Source of the DNA: a virus
Strand: one strand, 5' to 3'
Virus record (IMG/VR): IMGVR_UViG_3300044712_001937
Location: 267,681 to 331,680 of that record
Length of the DNA stretch: 64,000 bases
In this document: positions 8,090 through 16,258 of the stretch, piece by piece
Position numbering within the stretch: position 1 is the first letter of the stretch
How the letters are laid out: the number at the start of each line of letters is the position of its first letter
Made by a program: the position numbers and the translations under genes
Notes under the pieces: model-generated
Database searches by the model: none
Told to the model about the DNA's origin: nothing
What the model saw: the letters and a program-made list of their open reading frames with translations, nothing else

Positions 8090-8625
8090 AATAATCGAGT
8101 TTGTAAATCTACAATCAAGTTATTTATTGCTTCATTATGAATATTAATATCAATAGGTACTATACTTAATTCATCAGAAGATTTAGCACTATCAATAGCA
8201 TCTTCTTTAGTATATACACCCGCAAAATATTTATATGAAGTATATCCACATGAATTCGGTCGATAATATTCACCTCTTTTTTTGATATAACAATATTGAA
8301 TTGTTGAATCATTTAATATTAACTCTAATTCAGCAATTCGTTTTCTTTCATTTAAAATTTTATTGATTTGAAATAAAGTCTTTTTATCACCTTCAAATTC
8401 ATACCAATCAGCTTCTTCGCATCTTTTAACTGGAATTGTTAAATAAGTTACATTATCATTAGTACTTCTTAATGATAAATATAAACATTGGCAATTATTT
8501 CGACTTAATAGAATTGATTTAGCTTTGTTTAATGAATCCGCATGGCAAATCTCACTTGAGTATTGATGCCCTTCATTTATTCTTGAAAAATCAATTTCAT
8601 ATGCCTTTTGAATTAATTTATACAT
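8086..8625 (-). CDS. Hypothetical protein, 179 aa
   Basis: Start set at ATG 8625 (MYKLIQKAY), which lies 2 nt after the stop of the upstream gene; five more in-frame codons would overlap it. Mixed alpha/beta protein with several Cys and a coiled-coil-like stretch around residues 80-105. No family is recognised. The stop overlaps the glycosyltransferase start as ATGA. Confidence 0.65.
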   Translation of the reverse strand: MYKLIQKAYEIDFSRINEGHQYSSEICHADSLNKAKSILLSRNNCQCLYLSLRSTNDNVTYLTIPVKRCEEADWYEFEGDKKTLFQINKILNERKRIAELELILNDSTIQYCYIKKRGEYYRPNSCGYTSYKYFAGVYTKEDAIDSAKSSDELSIVPIDINIHNEAINNLIVDLQTRLL

Positions 8626-8627
8626 AA

Positions 8628-10070
8628 CTAATATCTCCACCTATTATATGACGTATCGTTATTATCGTCATCAGAACTATATTCATTTGAAATAATCCAG
8701 ATATTTATTCCTATTGAAATTATTATTGCAAATATGAAAATAAACCACATTGCACCTTTAGATGGCTCTACAGTAAGATAATCAAACTGTTTGAAACTTC
8801 TTTTTTCAAATCTATTTAGATTTTTATCAAGAAATAAATACAAATCATTCCATGTTTTTTCAGTTAATACCGGATAATTAAGTGATTTAACTTTTATAGT
8901 AGTATCAACATAAGTAGTATCATTTTTAGGTTTAAAATTATCTACTTTATTTAATTTACTAAGTTTACCTTTATTTATTTTATTCTTTATTGTTTTAAAA
9001 CCTTTATTATTATCATTAACAATTGAAAGAACTGGAGGAATCATTTTCTTAATAACAGTATCTTTATATTGATACATGCCCATTACATAATCTTTTACTT
9101 CGGCAGTTAATATAGCTGTTGGACTCCATGAAAATGCATACGACCACAATATTTCATTACCTTTTTTACCAATACATAATACTAACTCATTTTTATTACC
9201 TCTTACCCAATAATTTTCTTGTTTTAACGCAATATCCATTGGTTTATTCTCATAAACTAAAATCCATAACCGTAAATGGTTGGAAACACCAAATTTTCCA
9301 TTTAAGCGTTTAAAATTTTCTTGAGTATTTTTAGATACACTTCCACCTAAAATTGTAGGATATTCCAATCCATTAGTATTTGAAAACCAACCACCATTTT
9401 TACAATCCGGATATTTAAATAATTTTAAGCTATCAGCATCTGCTTCTGAAACCATTTTAATATTAAAAATTGTTAAATCAGATGCTTTTACTTTATTTAC
9501 ATAAGAATGTAAGCTTGCATATGCTTTTCTTGTATTTTCCTGTTTATTCCATTTAGTTTCGTAAGTATATGAGTATTCACCAACTTCTTTTCCTTGAAAT
9601 TTAGTGCCATCACTACCAGTACATCTATCATCAGAATCGTAATTCTCAACTTTATCTATAACAGTTTTCTTAGTATTAAATTGTCGAACTAATTCATCAT
9701 GTTCTTTTTCAGTAATACTGAATTCTTCATTAAGATTAGTTATCGCCCACCAAGAAGGTGCATGGTCATCTTGATACGAACAATCATAATCGGTACAATG
9801 TTCTTTTCCATCACTATCAGTAGTACAATCTTGGCAAGTTTTATGTACCCATTCATTCCAAGGTTCTTTTTCATATACTGCAACTACAGTTGAACCCCAA
9901 TATTCACTATAACTAACTTTAGCACTTTCTACACAAACTTTAGTAATAGCTATTACAATGGCAACAGATGCAATAGGAATAAAAAATTCCCACCATGTAA
10001 ATTCATGTTTTTTATACAAATAAAAGCCAAATGTGATGGCAAGTGGAATTAATAGTGCTAACCAATACAT
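8628..10070 (-). CDS. Conserved phage membrane protein, 480 aa
   Basis: Two N-terminal membrane helices (about residues 1-16 and 28-46) and one near the C-terminus (about 441-459) flank a large, probably extracytoplasmic, domain. That domain has a Trp/Cys-rich patch (EPWNEWVHKTC, then several CxxC-like pairs up to residue 98), an arrangement I recall from hypothetical proteins of other large phages. Function unknown; an envelope role is likely. A bipartite GTAACA-like/CGTAAT element lies upstream. Confidence 0.7.
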   Translation of the reverse strand: MYWLALLIPLAITFGFYLYKKHEFTWWEFFIPIASVAIVIAITKVCVESAKVSYSEYWGSTVVAVYEKEPWNEWVHKTCQDCTTDSDGKEHCTDYDCSYQDDHAPSWWAITNLNEEFSITEKEHDELVRQFNTKKTVIDKVENYDSDDRCTGSDGTKFQGKEVGEYSYTYETKWNKQENTRKAYASLHSYVNKVKASDLTIFNIKMVSEADADSLKLFKYPDCKNGGWFSNTNGLEYPTILGGSVSKNTQENFKRLNGKFGVSNHLRLWILVYENKPMDIALKQENYWVRGNKNELVLCIGKKGNEILWSYAFSWSPTAILTAEVKDYVMGMYQYKDTVIKKMIPPVLSIVNDNNKGFKTIKNKINKGKLSKLNKVDNFKPKNDTTYVDTTIKVKSLNYPVLTEKTWNDLYLFLDKNLNRFEKRSFKQFDYLTVEPSKGAMWFIFIFAIIISIGINIWIISNEYSSDDDNNDTSYNRWRY

Positions 10071-10095
10071 AATATTATTTTTTTAGTTTGTATTA

Positions 10096-10122
10096 ATTAC
10101 GAATTAATTTACAATATGTTGC
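10096..10122 (-). promoter_or_regulatory. Bipartite element GCAACA-N15-CGTAAT
   Basis: Minus-strand GCAACA box (10117-10122), a 15-nt spacer, then CGTAAT (10096-10101), 25 nt before the 480-aa gene. The same two boxes with 15-16 nt spacing precede genes starting at 11469, 18814 and 21418. Proposed promoter or operator class. Confidence 0.45.
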
Positions 10123-10125
10123 AAA

Positions 10126-10320
10126 TTAATATCTACTTTTTAAACTAAGAATTTGATTTTTTTCATCCCAGAAATCAACTTTAACCTTATTTTCAAGGTC
10201 TGACATTTTTAAATTAAAATCATATTCAGGATTAAAATTCTTGTCTTTTACTGTTTTTCCATTATAATAAACAATATTACTTTTTGTAATTAACTTAATG
10301 ATTGATAGTTTAGTTTCCAT
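10126..10320 (-). CDS. Hypothetical protein, 64 aa
   Basis: Sixty-four codons preceded by a true Shine-Dalgarno sequence (GGAGG, 9-10 nt before the ATG). This is unusual in a window where most genes have only A-rich leaders. The SD sits inside a third, variant copy of an 11-bp repeat. The protein is basic and probably beta-rich; no family is recognised. It is the first gene downstream of the structured RNA and its terminator. Confidence 0.6.
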   Translation of the reverse strand: METKLSIIKLITKSNIVYYNGKTVKDKNFNPEYDFNLKMSDLENKVKVDFWDEKNQILSLKSRY

Positions 10321-10367
10321 CCGATAATCCTCCGATTTAATTAATAATCTACCGATAATCTACCGAT
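10321..10367 (-). repeat. Three 11-bp repeats over the leader of the 64-aa gene
   Basis: On the minus strand ATCGGTAGATT occurs twice in perfect tandem (10357-10367 and 10346-10356). A third copy, ATCGGAGGATT (10326-10336), differs at two bases and contains the Shine-Dalgarno GGAGG. ATCGG follows once more next to the ATG. Likely an operator for a DNA- or RNA-binding regulator. Confidence 0.6.
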
Positions 10368-10370
10368 ATT

Positions 10371-10399
10371 AAAACCTGTTTTTCATTTATCAAAAACAG
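10371..10399 (-). terminator. Rho-independent-type terminator of the structured RNA
   Basis: Eight-base-pair hairpin CTGTTTTT / AAAAACAG (10376-10383 with 10392-10399, 8-nt loop), followed on the minus strand by G and TTTT. It lies between the structured RNA and the repeat/leader of the 64-aa gene. Confidence 0.6.
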
Positions 10400-10524
10400 A
10401 TTAAAAAGTTAGGTTTAGTTGCGAACTTTCCTTTCAGTGACGACATCATTATTTTTAGTCTTAGCTGGGCAAGTGTTATGTCACAATCTCATTCAGCTTT
10501 GCCCAATACTGAATTGTACATCGA

Positions 10525-10634
10525 GCGTAGAGAGGTATTCGAAACCTCACGTTAGGCAGTAAAATTTTCGGTGCACCTTCTGCCGTAGACCTCTGCTCTT
10601 TCGGGCAGGTACTATACCATTCAGTCATCTACGC
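10525..10634 (-). ncRNA. tRNA-like domain inside the structured RNA
   Basis: Perfect 7-bp acceptor helix (GCGTAGA at 10628-10634 with TCTACGC at 10525-10531), a T-arm with 5-bp stem and TTCGAAT loop (10532-10548), and a D-arm with loop AATGGTA. The middle is not a normal anticodon arm: it is a CTGC/GCAG stem capped by a GAAA tetraloop. A long variable-arm-like helix (GGCAG/CTGCC) follows. Total length is 110 nt and no CCA is encoded. TCTACG also occurs a second time inside, so an alternative fold exists. I read it as a tRNA mimic, not a decoding tRNA. Confidence 0.6.
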
Positions 10635-10853
10635 AATGAGAAGAAGTGTTCCTATTGTGTTATTAGGAAAATCACGTTAACCTAAACTCACTATGGCTAA
10701 GTGATACAGAAATCGTCATCTGTAATGATTCTGACTTATAGATTTAAACACATGAGTAAACGTTTTACGGTCTTAACCGTTTCTAAGGCTTTGGAGCACT
10801 GTTGCCAGCGTATTTATGTGACTAACATCACTATGTCGGAATGCACCCCCTCA

Positions 10854-10882
10854 ATTATACCGCCCTTCAAAACAATTTACAA
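10854..10882 (-). promoter_or_regulatory. Sigma70-like promoter of the structured RNA
   Basis: Minus-strand TTGTAA (10877-10882), a 17-nt spacer and a perfect TATAAT (10854-10859). This predicts a start near 10847. It differs from the TAnnTTTG promoters elsewhere in this window, so the RNA may be regulated separately. Confidence 0.55.
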
Positions 10883-10920
10883 TCTATTTTATCAGCACTT
10901 CTCTTTTATTTTAAAGAACT

Positions 10921-11469
10921 TTAATTTGCAAATGGGTCAGCATTATTATCTTGTCCAGTTTTAAATGCTTCTTCGGTTCTGGCAGATGTAACTAATTTAA
11001 TTTCCAAATCCGGACGACCACCAATAATTAAACTATTCGGAAATGTTGCTTTCATTGTTTTATGTTGCCTATCAATATCAATAAGTTTTTGCTGATTGAA
11101 GGTAAATTCTTTTCGAGTACCTTCAATAGTATTCATTAATTTTGAATATAAGCTGGCATCAAAAGTAGGATTACTTTCTTGTATCCATTTCATTAAAACT
11201 TCTTTTCCACCATTACCATCGTTCTTATAACGACCTTCCATCATTCCGATGTATATTTCTTTGAAACCTTCTTTATATTTATCGGTAACCTTTGCCTGAC
11301 CAGCGATAGTTTTCCAAGTGTTATCAAAGATAACTTCACAATCTTTCTGTACAGCTTTACCTGTTAAATACAATCTTTTTTCATCATTTGAAACACCTAT
11401 TGCCCAAATAATAAGGGAAACAGCAAAGATTGCAATTAAACCAAATATAATCCAACCAGTTTTTTTCAT
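10921..11469 (-). CDS. LemA-like membrane-anchored protein
   Basis: One N-terminal transmembrane helix (residues about 5-25) followed by a helical domain with the LemA-type pattern: a helix with AVQKDCEVIFDNTWKTIAGQA and a long helix ending in LIDIDRQHKTMKATFP. Phage LemA-like proteins of about 180 residues with a YGND/YKND-type loop are familiar to me. The domain would face the periplasm. Function is unknown even for cellular LemA. A bipartite GTAACA/CGTAAT element and a TATATTTG box lie upstream, and the structured RNA lies immediately downstream. Confidence 0.65.
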   Translation of the reverse strand: MKKTGWIIFGLIAIFAVSLIIWAIGVSNDEKRLYLTGKAVQKDCEVIFDNTWKTIAGQAKVTDKYKEGFKEIYIGMMEGRYKNDGNGGKEVLMKWIQESNPTFDASLYSKLMNTIEGTRKEFTFNQQKLIDIDRQHKTMKATFPNSLIIGGRPDLEIKLVTSARTEEAFKTGQDNNADPFAN

Positions 11470-11513
11470 TTTTTAAATTTTTAAGTTTAACAATATTTTA
11501 ATTACAATTTATA

Positions 11514-11541
11514 ATTACGACAAATATATAAAATTTGTTAC
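11514..11541 (-). promoter_or_regulatory. Bipartite element GTAACA-N16-CGTAAT
   Basis: GTAACA (11536-11541), 16-nt spacer, CGTAAT (11514-11519), ending 44 nt upstream of the LemA-like gene. A TATATTTG box (11521-11528), the Bacteroidota -7 pattern, sits in the spacer. Confidence 0.5.
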
Positions 11542-11912
11542 AATAATTTAGCTAAATAATCAATAGAAATTTCACATTGATTCATTTCTTTTTTCATTAG
11601 TTCTGTTAATTTATTAAACAATTCATCATTATCACATTCATCTCGTTTTTTAATTATAGCCAACAAATTTTTTAACGGAGATAATTTATTTCTAATGTCA
11701 GCACCAATTTCACCTGAATCAACAATATCAATTTCAATTAATTCATAATCATCAAAATTAATTTCAGGATTAATTTTTTTAATATCATTAATATCTGCAG
11801 TTATTGATAATATTTGAGGAATTTCACATGAATATGATTCTGGGTTAGAACCAAATAAATATAAATGAATAAATTCTTTAGTATCTTTTGTTCTAAGTGT
11901 TTTAGCTTTCAT
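11538..11912 (-). CDS. Hypothetical protein, 124 aa
   Basis: Acidic soluble protein with a basic N-terminus and helical C-terminal half. No family is recognised. It is part of a run of four overlapping small genes (11538-12792); its start overlaps the upstream stop by 11 nt. Confidence 0.65.
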   Translation of the reverse strand: MKAKTLRTKDTKEFIHLYLFGSNPESYSCEIPQILSITADINDIKKINPEINFDDYELIEIDIVDSGEIGADIRNKLSPLKNLLAIIKKRDECDNDELFNKLTELMKKEMNQCEISIDYLAKLL

Positions 11913-12243
11913 CTGTTGCTATTATTATATTGGTTTGTTTTCTGGTTACAGCTAATCTATGAATAGTGCTTGCATATGAACATTTAATTAATTGATTGAA
12001 ATATTGATATAATTTATATAACTTTTCTTTATCAAAAGTTAATACACTATCACAACATTTTTTAAATGCAAATGCCTCACATAATTTTAAATCTTCTTCA
12101 TTAAGATTTGAATATTTTTTCAATTCAGAAATACTCCATATAAAATTAATAAACAATTCTTTAATTTCATCGGTTAATTCGTTCAATTCCTGACTACGAA
12201 TAATTTCATTCGATAATTCTAAATCATACTCTTTAGTTGTCAT
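11902..12243 (-). CDS. Hypothetical protein, 113 aa
   Basis: Predicted all-helical protein, acidic in the first half, with a Cys pair (KKCCDS) in the middle. It overlaps both neighbours (ATGA-type, 4 nt upstream). No family is recognised. Confidence 0.65.
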   Translation of the reverse strand: MTTKEYDLELSNEIIRSQELNELTDEIKELFINFIWSISELKKYSNLNEEDLKLCEAFAFKKCCDSVLTFDKEKLYKLYQYFNQLIKCSYASTIHRLAVTRKQTNIIIATDES

Positions 12244-12530
12244 TTTAATTCTTCTTTTTTAAGTCTAAAACTTTTACCTTCTTTACGTAATCTCTTCTTC
12301 AACTCATCTTTTAATTCCAACCCTATTTCTTCGGCAGCACATATAGCATTTACACAATATGATAAATCTTTCTTATTATAGTATAAACCATTTACATATA
12401 CAATTCCATGATATACATTTTGAAAAGGTTTAATTAATCCAGTAATTGGTTTTAATTCAACTTCCACTATTAGTTCATTTAATATATCATCTTCACTATA
12501 TGTTAATCTATATTCACCTTTAATCTGCAT
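12240..12530 (-). CDS. Hypothetical protein, 96 aa
   Basis: Beta-rich first half followed by a basic C-terminal helix (KDELKKRLRKEGK). Overlaps the neighbouring genes at both ends. No motif is recognised. Confidence 0.65.
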   Translation of the reverse strand: MQIKGEYRLTYSEDDILNELIVEVELKPITGLIKPFQNVYHGIVYVNGLYYNKKDLSYCVNAICAAEEIGLELKDELKKRLRKEGKSFRLKKEELK

Positions 12531-12792
12531 TTAGTAATAAATTTCTAATGAATGCTTCAGTTTCATCATTCATCAATTCTTTTGGCATAGATTTAATAAA
12601 GGCATGTGCATTATTAGTACGTTTTACTTTAATTAATGCTTGAGCATCTTCTTCGTTTAAATCTTTAGCAATTATATTTAAATTTTTGCCAATATTATCA
12701 TAATTTTCTTCAGGATTATATCTGGTCATAAAACGACATCCAACATATTGTGGACTCGCTTTTTCATTATACTCGTATACTACAAATTTCAT
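12520..12792 (-). CDS. Hypothetical protein, 90 aa
   Basis: Small protein with a strand-rich N-terminus (KFVVYEYN) and two helices. First gene of the four-gene overlapping run. The 80 nt upstream are AT-rich with no recognisable promoter. Confidence 0.6.
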   Translation of the reverse strand: MKFVVYEYNEKASPQYVGCRFMTRYNPEENYDNIGKNLNIIAKDLNEEDAQALIKVKRTNNAHAFIKSMPKELMNDETEAFIRNLLLNAD

Positions 12793-12872
12793 AATTACTA
12801 TATATATTAAATTAAAAAACTAATTTTTTCCTAAATTTATGTAAAAATATCCATTTTCTTTAAGAAATTCAA

Positions 12873-13412
12873 TCACGCTACTTTCATTTTAACGTTAAAA
12901 TGATTATTTTTCAAATCAATTAAACAATCTTCAAACGTAGGTAATATTTTACCTCCAAATAATTCAATACTTTCTTGTAGCATTAAATTAACACAATTGT
13001 TTCCAAAATTTTCGATATTTGGAAATTCAGATTTTTGTTTTAGATAGTTATAATTAAAATATGTTTCAGTAATGTCTTTCAATTTTTCATTATGAAACTG
13101 AGTATAACCATATATTATTTTTTTCAAACTAAACCCAACACCCATTTCAAATGCAGAACCATCATCAACACAAGCACCACGAAATGGATTTAAATTTACA
13201 ATAATTATGTTACATTTTTGAATTAAATCAACATTTGATAAAAATATACTTTTTGAATGTGCTTTCGAGAATAATTCACCATCAAAATTTTCATTATCAA
13301 ATGGTGATAAACCTGTAAATCCATATTTTTCACATAATGCTTTAATTCTTTCAAAATAGTCTAACGCATCAGCACGAAAAACGTCAGCACCTGCTAAATA
13401 AATGTTGTTCAT
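12873..13412 (-). CDS. Nucleoside 2-deoxyribosyltransferase-like protein
   Basis: Family enzymes swap bases on deoxyribonucleosides or hydrolyse nucleotides. The IYLAGADVF start, a central NLNPFRGACVDDG and an AFEMGVGFSL segment (carrying the expected catalytic Glu) match the family. The usual active-site Asp in the VDDG region is also present. At 179 residues the length is typical. It sits 2 nt from a small Cys-rich gene and near the ligase and homing endonuclease. A role in nucleotide salvage or unusual-base supply is an inference. Confidence 0.8.
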   Translation of the reverse strand: MNNIYLAGADVFRADALDYFERIKALCEKYGFTGLSPFDNENFDGELFSKAHSKSIFLSNVDLIQKCNIIIVNLNPFRGACVDDGSAFEMGVGFSLKKIIYGYTQFHNEKLKDITETYFNYNYLKQKSEFPNIENFGNNCVNLMLQESIELFGGKILPTFEDCLIDLKNNHFNVKMKVA

Positions 13413-13414
13413 AG

Positions 13415-13627
13415 TTAATTAGTTTTTAATTTATTATGCTTTGATACAATATCTAAAATTTCTCTTATTTTTTCTTTATATTCTTCAGAATTATAATATT
13501 GAAATTCTTCTTCACATGTAGGTATTTCACAAAGAGGTAATGGATATTTATCACGAACTTCTTTAATTGAAGGAAATCCACAATCCCCTGAAAACTGTTC
13601 CCATATACATCTACCTGAATAGCACAT
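13415..13627 (-). CDS. Small Cys-containing hypothetical protein, 70 aa
   Basis: N-terminal CYSGRCIWE...GDCGFP pattern followed by LCEIPTC, six Cys in all; possibly a metal-binding knuckle. Phage proteins starting with a CYSG-x-C pattern are familiar to me but without known function. Adjacent to the deoxyribosyltransferase gene (2 nt). Confidence 0.6.
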   Translation of the reverse strand: MCYSGRCIWEQFSGDCGFPSIKEVRDKYPLPLCEIPTCEEEFQYYNSEEYKEKIREILDIVSKHNKLKTN

Positions 13628-13628
13628 C

Positions 13629-14549
13629 TTATATTAATGTTGAAGAATTATTATTATATTTTCTTTTTGAATCAAGACATTTTATAATAAATCCATTTAA
13701 TGATTTTCCATTTTTTGGATTGTGATTAATTATTTTTCCAGAATTAATTTGTTTAAATTCTTTATAGAAAGAATAACCACGATTTTTAAGAAATTTAGAT
13801 ATATTCATTGTCCTAAATTCATTTCCATCGACATCAATAATAATATATCTTAAAGCTCTATGATATTCTAATTCACCCGATTTTATTCTTTCATCGTCTA
13901 TATTCACTCTAAATTTATTACCATCCCAATCTCTAACAACAAGAGTTCCTTTTCTTTGTTTTGATAAATTTTGTTTTGTCTCATTACTCAATTTAATGCC
14001 AACATTAGGATATCTATATTTAGATTTATTTTGATGATATTTATTTTTACTTATTCTTACAAGAGTATTAGTTTCTATATCAATAACACTAACAAAACCA
14101 CAAGTATGCCCAGATAATTTTGGATTATTATCAAACTCATCTTTACTAATTCTTATTTTCATTCCCATTTCATTAATTGCAATCACTTCATTTTTTCTAT
14201 TAAACATAGGATTATTATTTCCTTTAACATTTCTACCAAAACACCCTCCAATACTTGCATAAGATTCATTAAAATATAATTCAGATTCAACAACATTATT
14301 TTCTTTTTGAATACGCAATTCTTCAATTAATGCATCATTTCTATTATTATGATATGATAATATTTTTAATGAAAATAAATATTTATTATTTTTTAATTCA
14401 GATTCAAATATTTTTCTATATCTTTTACTTCTAATAGTACCAAAATATTTTCCAGATAATGCTTTTATTTCCGATGTAGAACCAATATAATATTTAGGTA
14501 AATTATCACCTAAATATGTTGTTAAATATACCACAAATTTATTATTCAT
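13629..14549 (-). CDS. GIY-YIG homing endonuclease with NUMOD-like repeats
   Basis: Freestanding homing endonuclease. The N-terminus carries the GIY-YIG pattern as VVYLTTY ... YYIGSTS with a downstream Lys/Arg-rich region. Residues about 133-143 (GNNNPMFNRK) resemble a NUMOD3 DNA-binding motif, followed by repeated beta segments (VRISKNKY, FRVNIDDE, FRTMNISKF) typical of modular DNA-binding tails. It lies just before DNA ligase, likely its target neighbourhood, with a GTATTTAT motif 15 nt before its ATG. T4 homing endonucleases are often expressed late, which fits. Confidence 0.85.
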   Translation of the reverse strand: MNNKFVVYLTTYLGDNLPKYYIGSTSEIKALSGKYFGTIRSKRYRKIFESELKNNKYLFSLKILSYHNNRNDALIEELRIQKENNVVESELYFNESYASIGGCFGRNVKGNNNPMFNRKNEVIAINEMGMKIRISKDEFDNNPKLSGHTCGFVSVIDIETNTLVRISKNKYHQNKSKYRYPNVGIKLSNETKQNLSKQRKGTLVVRDWDGNKFRVNIDDERIKSGELEYHRALRYIIIDVDGNEFRTMNISKFLKNRGYSFYKEFKQINSGKIINHNPKNGKSLNGFIIKCLDSKRKYNNNSSTLI

Positions 14550-14564
14550 ACTAAATTATTTAAT

Positions 14565-14572
14565 ATAAATAC
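14565..14572 (-). promoter_or_regulatory. GTATTTAT motif upstream of GIY-YIG endonuclease
   Basis: Sense GTATTTAT, 15 nt ahead of the ATG at 14549, in the short gap after the ligase gene. Member of the proposed late-promoter set. Confidence 0.5.
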
Positions 14573-14600
14573 GAGGGTACTGTAGTAAAATCATAATTTA

Positions 14601-16019
14601 TTAAATAAATTGTGAACTTTTATTTATTTCAATACATTCAATCAATGTATTTGCAATATCTTTTTCACCAATACGAAGACCTTTATATACTGGATGAAGT
14701 AGTGAATAATTTTTATCTGAATCTTGTGACAATCCAGAACATTTAACAGCAACCACAGTTCCTAATAATTCATTTTGTCTTTCAGTTATATCGAGCATAA
14801 CATCTTCTGACATTCCAGTAGGACTTGTTTGCAATAAGCCACATTCAGTTTCGCAATTTAATGATGATATTACATTAGAATTTTTTCCTGTACCATAATT
14901 AAACCCAACTATTTTTAAATCCAATTCAATTTCCTTTTTTAGTTTAACTTGAGTTACAGGCTTACCATCAGACCATTTTCCATTATATGATTTCAAAATT
15001 GTACCTTCACCATTTTTACTTAAAATATCTTCAAAATGTTCAATAACATCATTCATGGTTGATACTTCTCTTGTTTCAACCAATGAAATCATTGAGAAAT
15101 TATTATTATTAATTAAAATTTTAAGATTATTAAATCTAACATAATAAGGGGATTCAGATTTATTATCATAATATTCATCGTTTGTTATTACATCCCATAC
15201 TGTTAATCTTATTAAATTCAATGCCGATTGAAATTCCATATGCTTTTTCTCAAATTCATCGATTTTCTTTTGTGTTTCTTCCGATGTTCTACTTTCTCTT
15301 TTTTTATTAATATCAATTAATGAAGCTATTATTCCATTAGAAACATATCTTTCCATGATTCCACCATCAGGAGAATCCATCGTCAGTTCACCATTTAACA
15401 CACAATCGCCTAATTTTTCTAATTCAAATAGAAATTTTGCACCATCTAAAACTGTTGGCTCACCTTGTCTTGAAGATAATTCAACATCACCAGAATCAAT
15501 AATGACATTAACATACCTTCCATCCATTTTTTCCTGCGAAAAATTTATTGGGGTAGATTTTAATATATTTTTAACTAATTTATCTGAATATGATTTAGCT
15601 CCAAGATATGCAACTTTTTCAATTAGGTCAGGAAATACTTTGTTAATATTTCGAGTTCCCATGCCTATTTTACAATCTTTTTCAATTATACGTTCAATAA
15701 TATATGAAGAATCTTCGTCAAGACTTTCTAACACACCTTTTAAATGTTGAATAGCTGCATTACCAGTAACACTTCTATTACTTAATAAAGTTAATTGATT
15801 TATCGCCCACCATAAAGAATCATTGTAAGATTCCGGAATATGTTCTTTATGTTTATCATATTCAGGAATTTGTTTAATATAAAACTTAATTCGTTTTGAA
15901 TTTGCTAAATATAATATTTTTTCTAATAAATCATTATTAATATATTTAGAAAGAATATTCATTTTCTCATTAGTACTTGATTCATTACTAATTTCATCGA
16001 AAATTTGTTTAATTGTCAT
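14601..16019 (-). CDS. ATP-dependent DNA ligase (T4 gp30-like)
   Basis: Seals nicks in duplex DNA during phage replication and repair. Motif I with the adenylated lysine is EKMDGR (K164; T4 ligase uses K159), followed by an SSRQG motif III region. Motif IV (GTILKSY) and motif V (VKLKKEIELDLKI) are near the C-terminus. At 472 residues it matches T4-type ligases (487). The N-terminal helical domain is present. The 3' neighbour is a homing endonuclease. Confidence 0.92.
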   Translation of the reverse strand: MTIKQIFDEISNESSTNEKMNILSKYINNDLLEKILYLANSKRIKFYIKQIPEYDKHKEHIPESYNDSLWWAINQLTLLSNRSVTGNAAIQHLKGVLESLDEDSSYIIERIIEKDCKIGMGTRNINKVFPDLIEKVAYLGAKSYSDKLVKNILKSTPINFSQEKMDGRYVNVIIDSGDVELSSRQGEPTVLDGAKFLFELEKLGDCVLNGELTMDSPDGGIMERYVSNGIIASLIDINKKRESRTSEETQKKIDEFEKKHMEFQSALNLIRLTVWDVITNDEYYDNKSESPYYVRFNNLKILINNNNFSMISLVETREVSTMNDVIEHFEDILSKNGEGTILKSYNGKWSDGKPVTQVKLKKEIELDLKIVGFNYGTGKNSNVISSLNCETECGLLQTSPTGMSEDVMLDITERQNELLGTVVAVKCSGLSQDSDKNYSLLHPVYKGLRIGEKDIANTLIECIEINKSSQFI

Positions 16020-16030
16020 GTTAAAAATTT

Positions 16031-16219
16031 TTAATAAAAAATATCACTTATTCCTCTTGCAATCCAACTTAAAAACACAAATATTAATACTATTGGAAAA
16101 AATACTGCAGGAATCCATAGCATATCTTCAAATACTTCAATTAAATCATTATCATATAAAATATTTGCAATTGTTTTTCCAACAAGTAAATAAAGAATTG
16201 TACCAATTATCCACCACAT
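16031..16219 (-). CDS. Small membrane protein, 62 aa
   Basis: Two predicted transmembrane helices (residues about 2-20 and 33-54) separated by an acidic loop. Lies 11 nt upstream of the ligase start. No family is recognised. Confidence 0.55.
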   Translation of the reverse strand: MWWIIGTILYLLVGKTIANILYDNDLIEVFEDMLWIPAVFFPIVLIFVFLSWIARGISDIFY

Positions 16220-16258
16220 AAATTTATTTTTACTTTAATTTTTAAAATTTGATTTAGT

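Larger units (their letters stand above)
10371..10847 (-). ncRNA. Candidate large structured noncoding RNA (about 475 nt)
   Basis: No credible gene spans this block, which is visibly richer in G+C than its surroundings. It is bounded by a sigma70-like promoter and a hairpin terminator, both on the minus strand. By eye it holds many helices: ACGGT/ACCGT, ACAGA/TCTGT, CACT/AGTG, TTCCTA/TAGGAA, and a long-range TTAGGTT/AACCTAA (10679-10685 with 10409-10415). There is also an H-type pseudoknot (10491-10496 with 10509-10514, interleaved with 10466-10472 and 10499-10505) and a 110-nt tRNA-like domain. Large ornate RNAs such as GOLLD and ROOL occur in phages near tRNAs and are the closest known concept; I cannot test membership. 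Could be a new class. Confidence 0.65.

Noticed and set aside
10810-10817. GTATTTAT on the plus strand inside the structured RNA
   Set aside because: No plus-strand gene follows; at the base composition of this window a few chance copies are expected.
10371-10847. tmRNA, RNase P RNA or an ordinary tRNA
   Set aside because: No tag-peptide frame or Ala-type G-U acceptor for tmRNA; a GGAAAGTTCGC stretch recalls RNase P but has no P4 partner and lies near the 3' end; the tRNA-like part has a GAAA-capped stem in place of a 7-nt anticodon loop.
10701-10964. Plus-strand 87-codon frame across the structured RNA
   Set aside because: It runs antisense to the RNA and into the LemA-like gene end, has no recognisable motif or leader, and amino-acid use is unlike neighbouring genes.
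15355-15750. Plus-strand 131-codon frame inside the ligase gene
   Set aside because: It is the antisense shadow of a clearly conserved ligase coding region, with no independent support.
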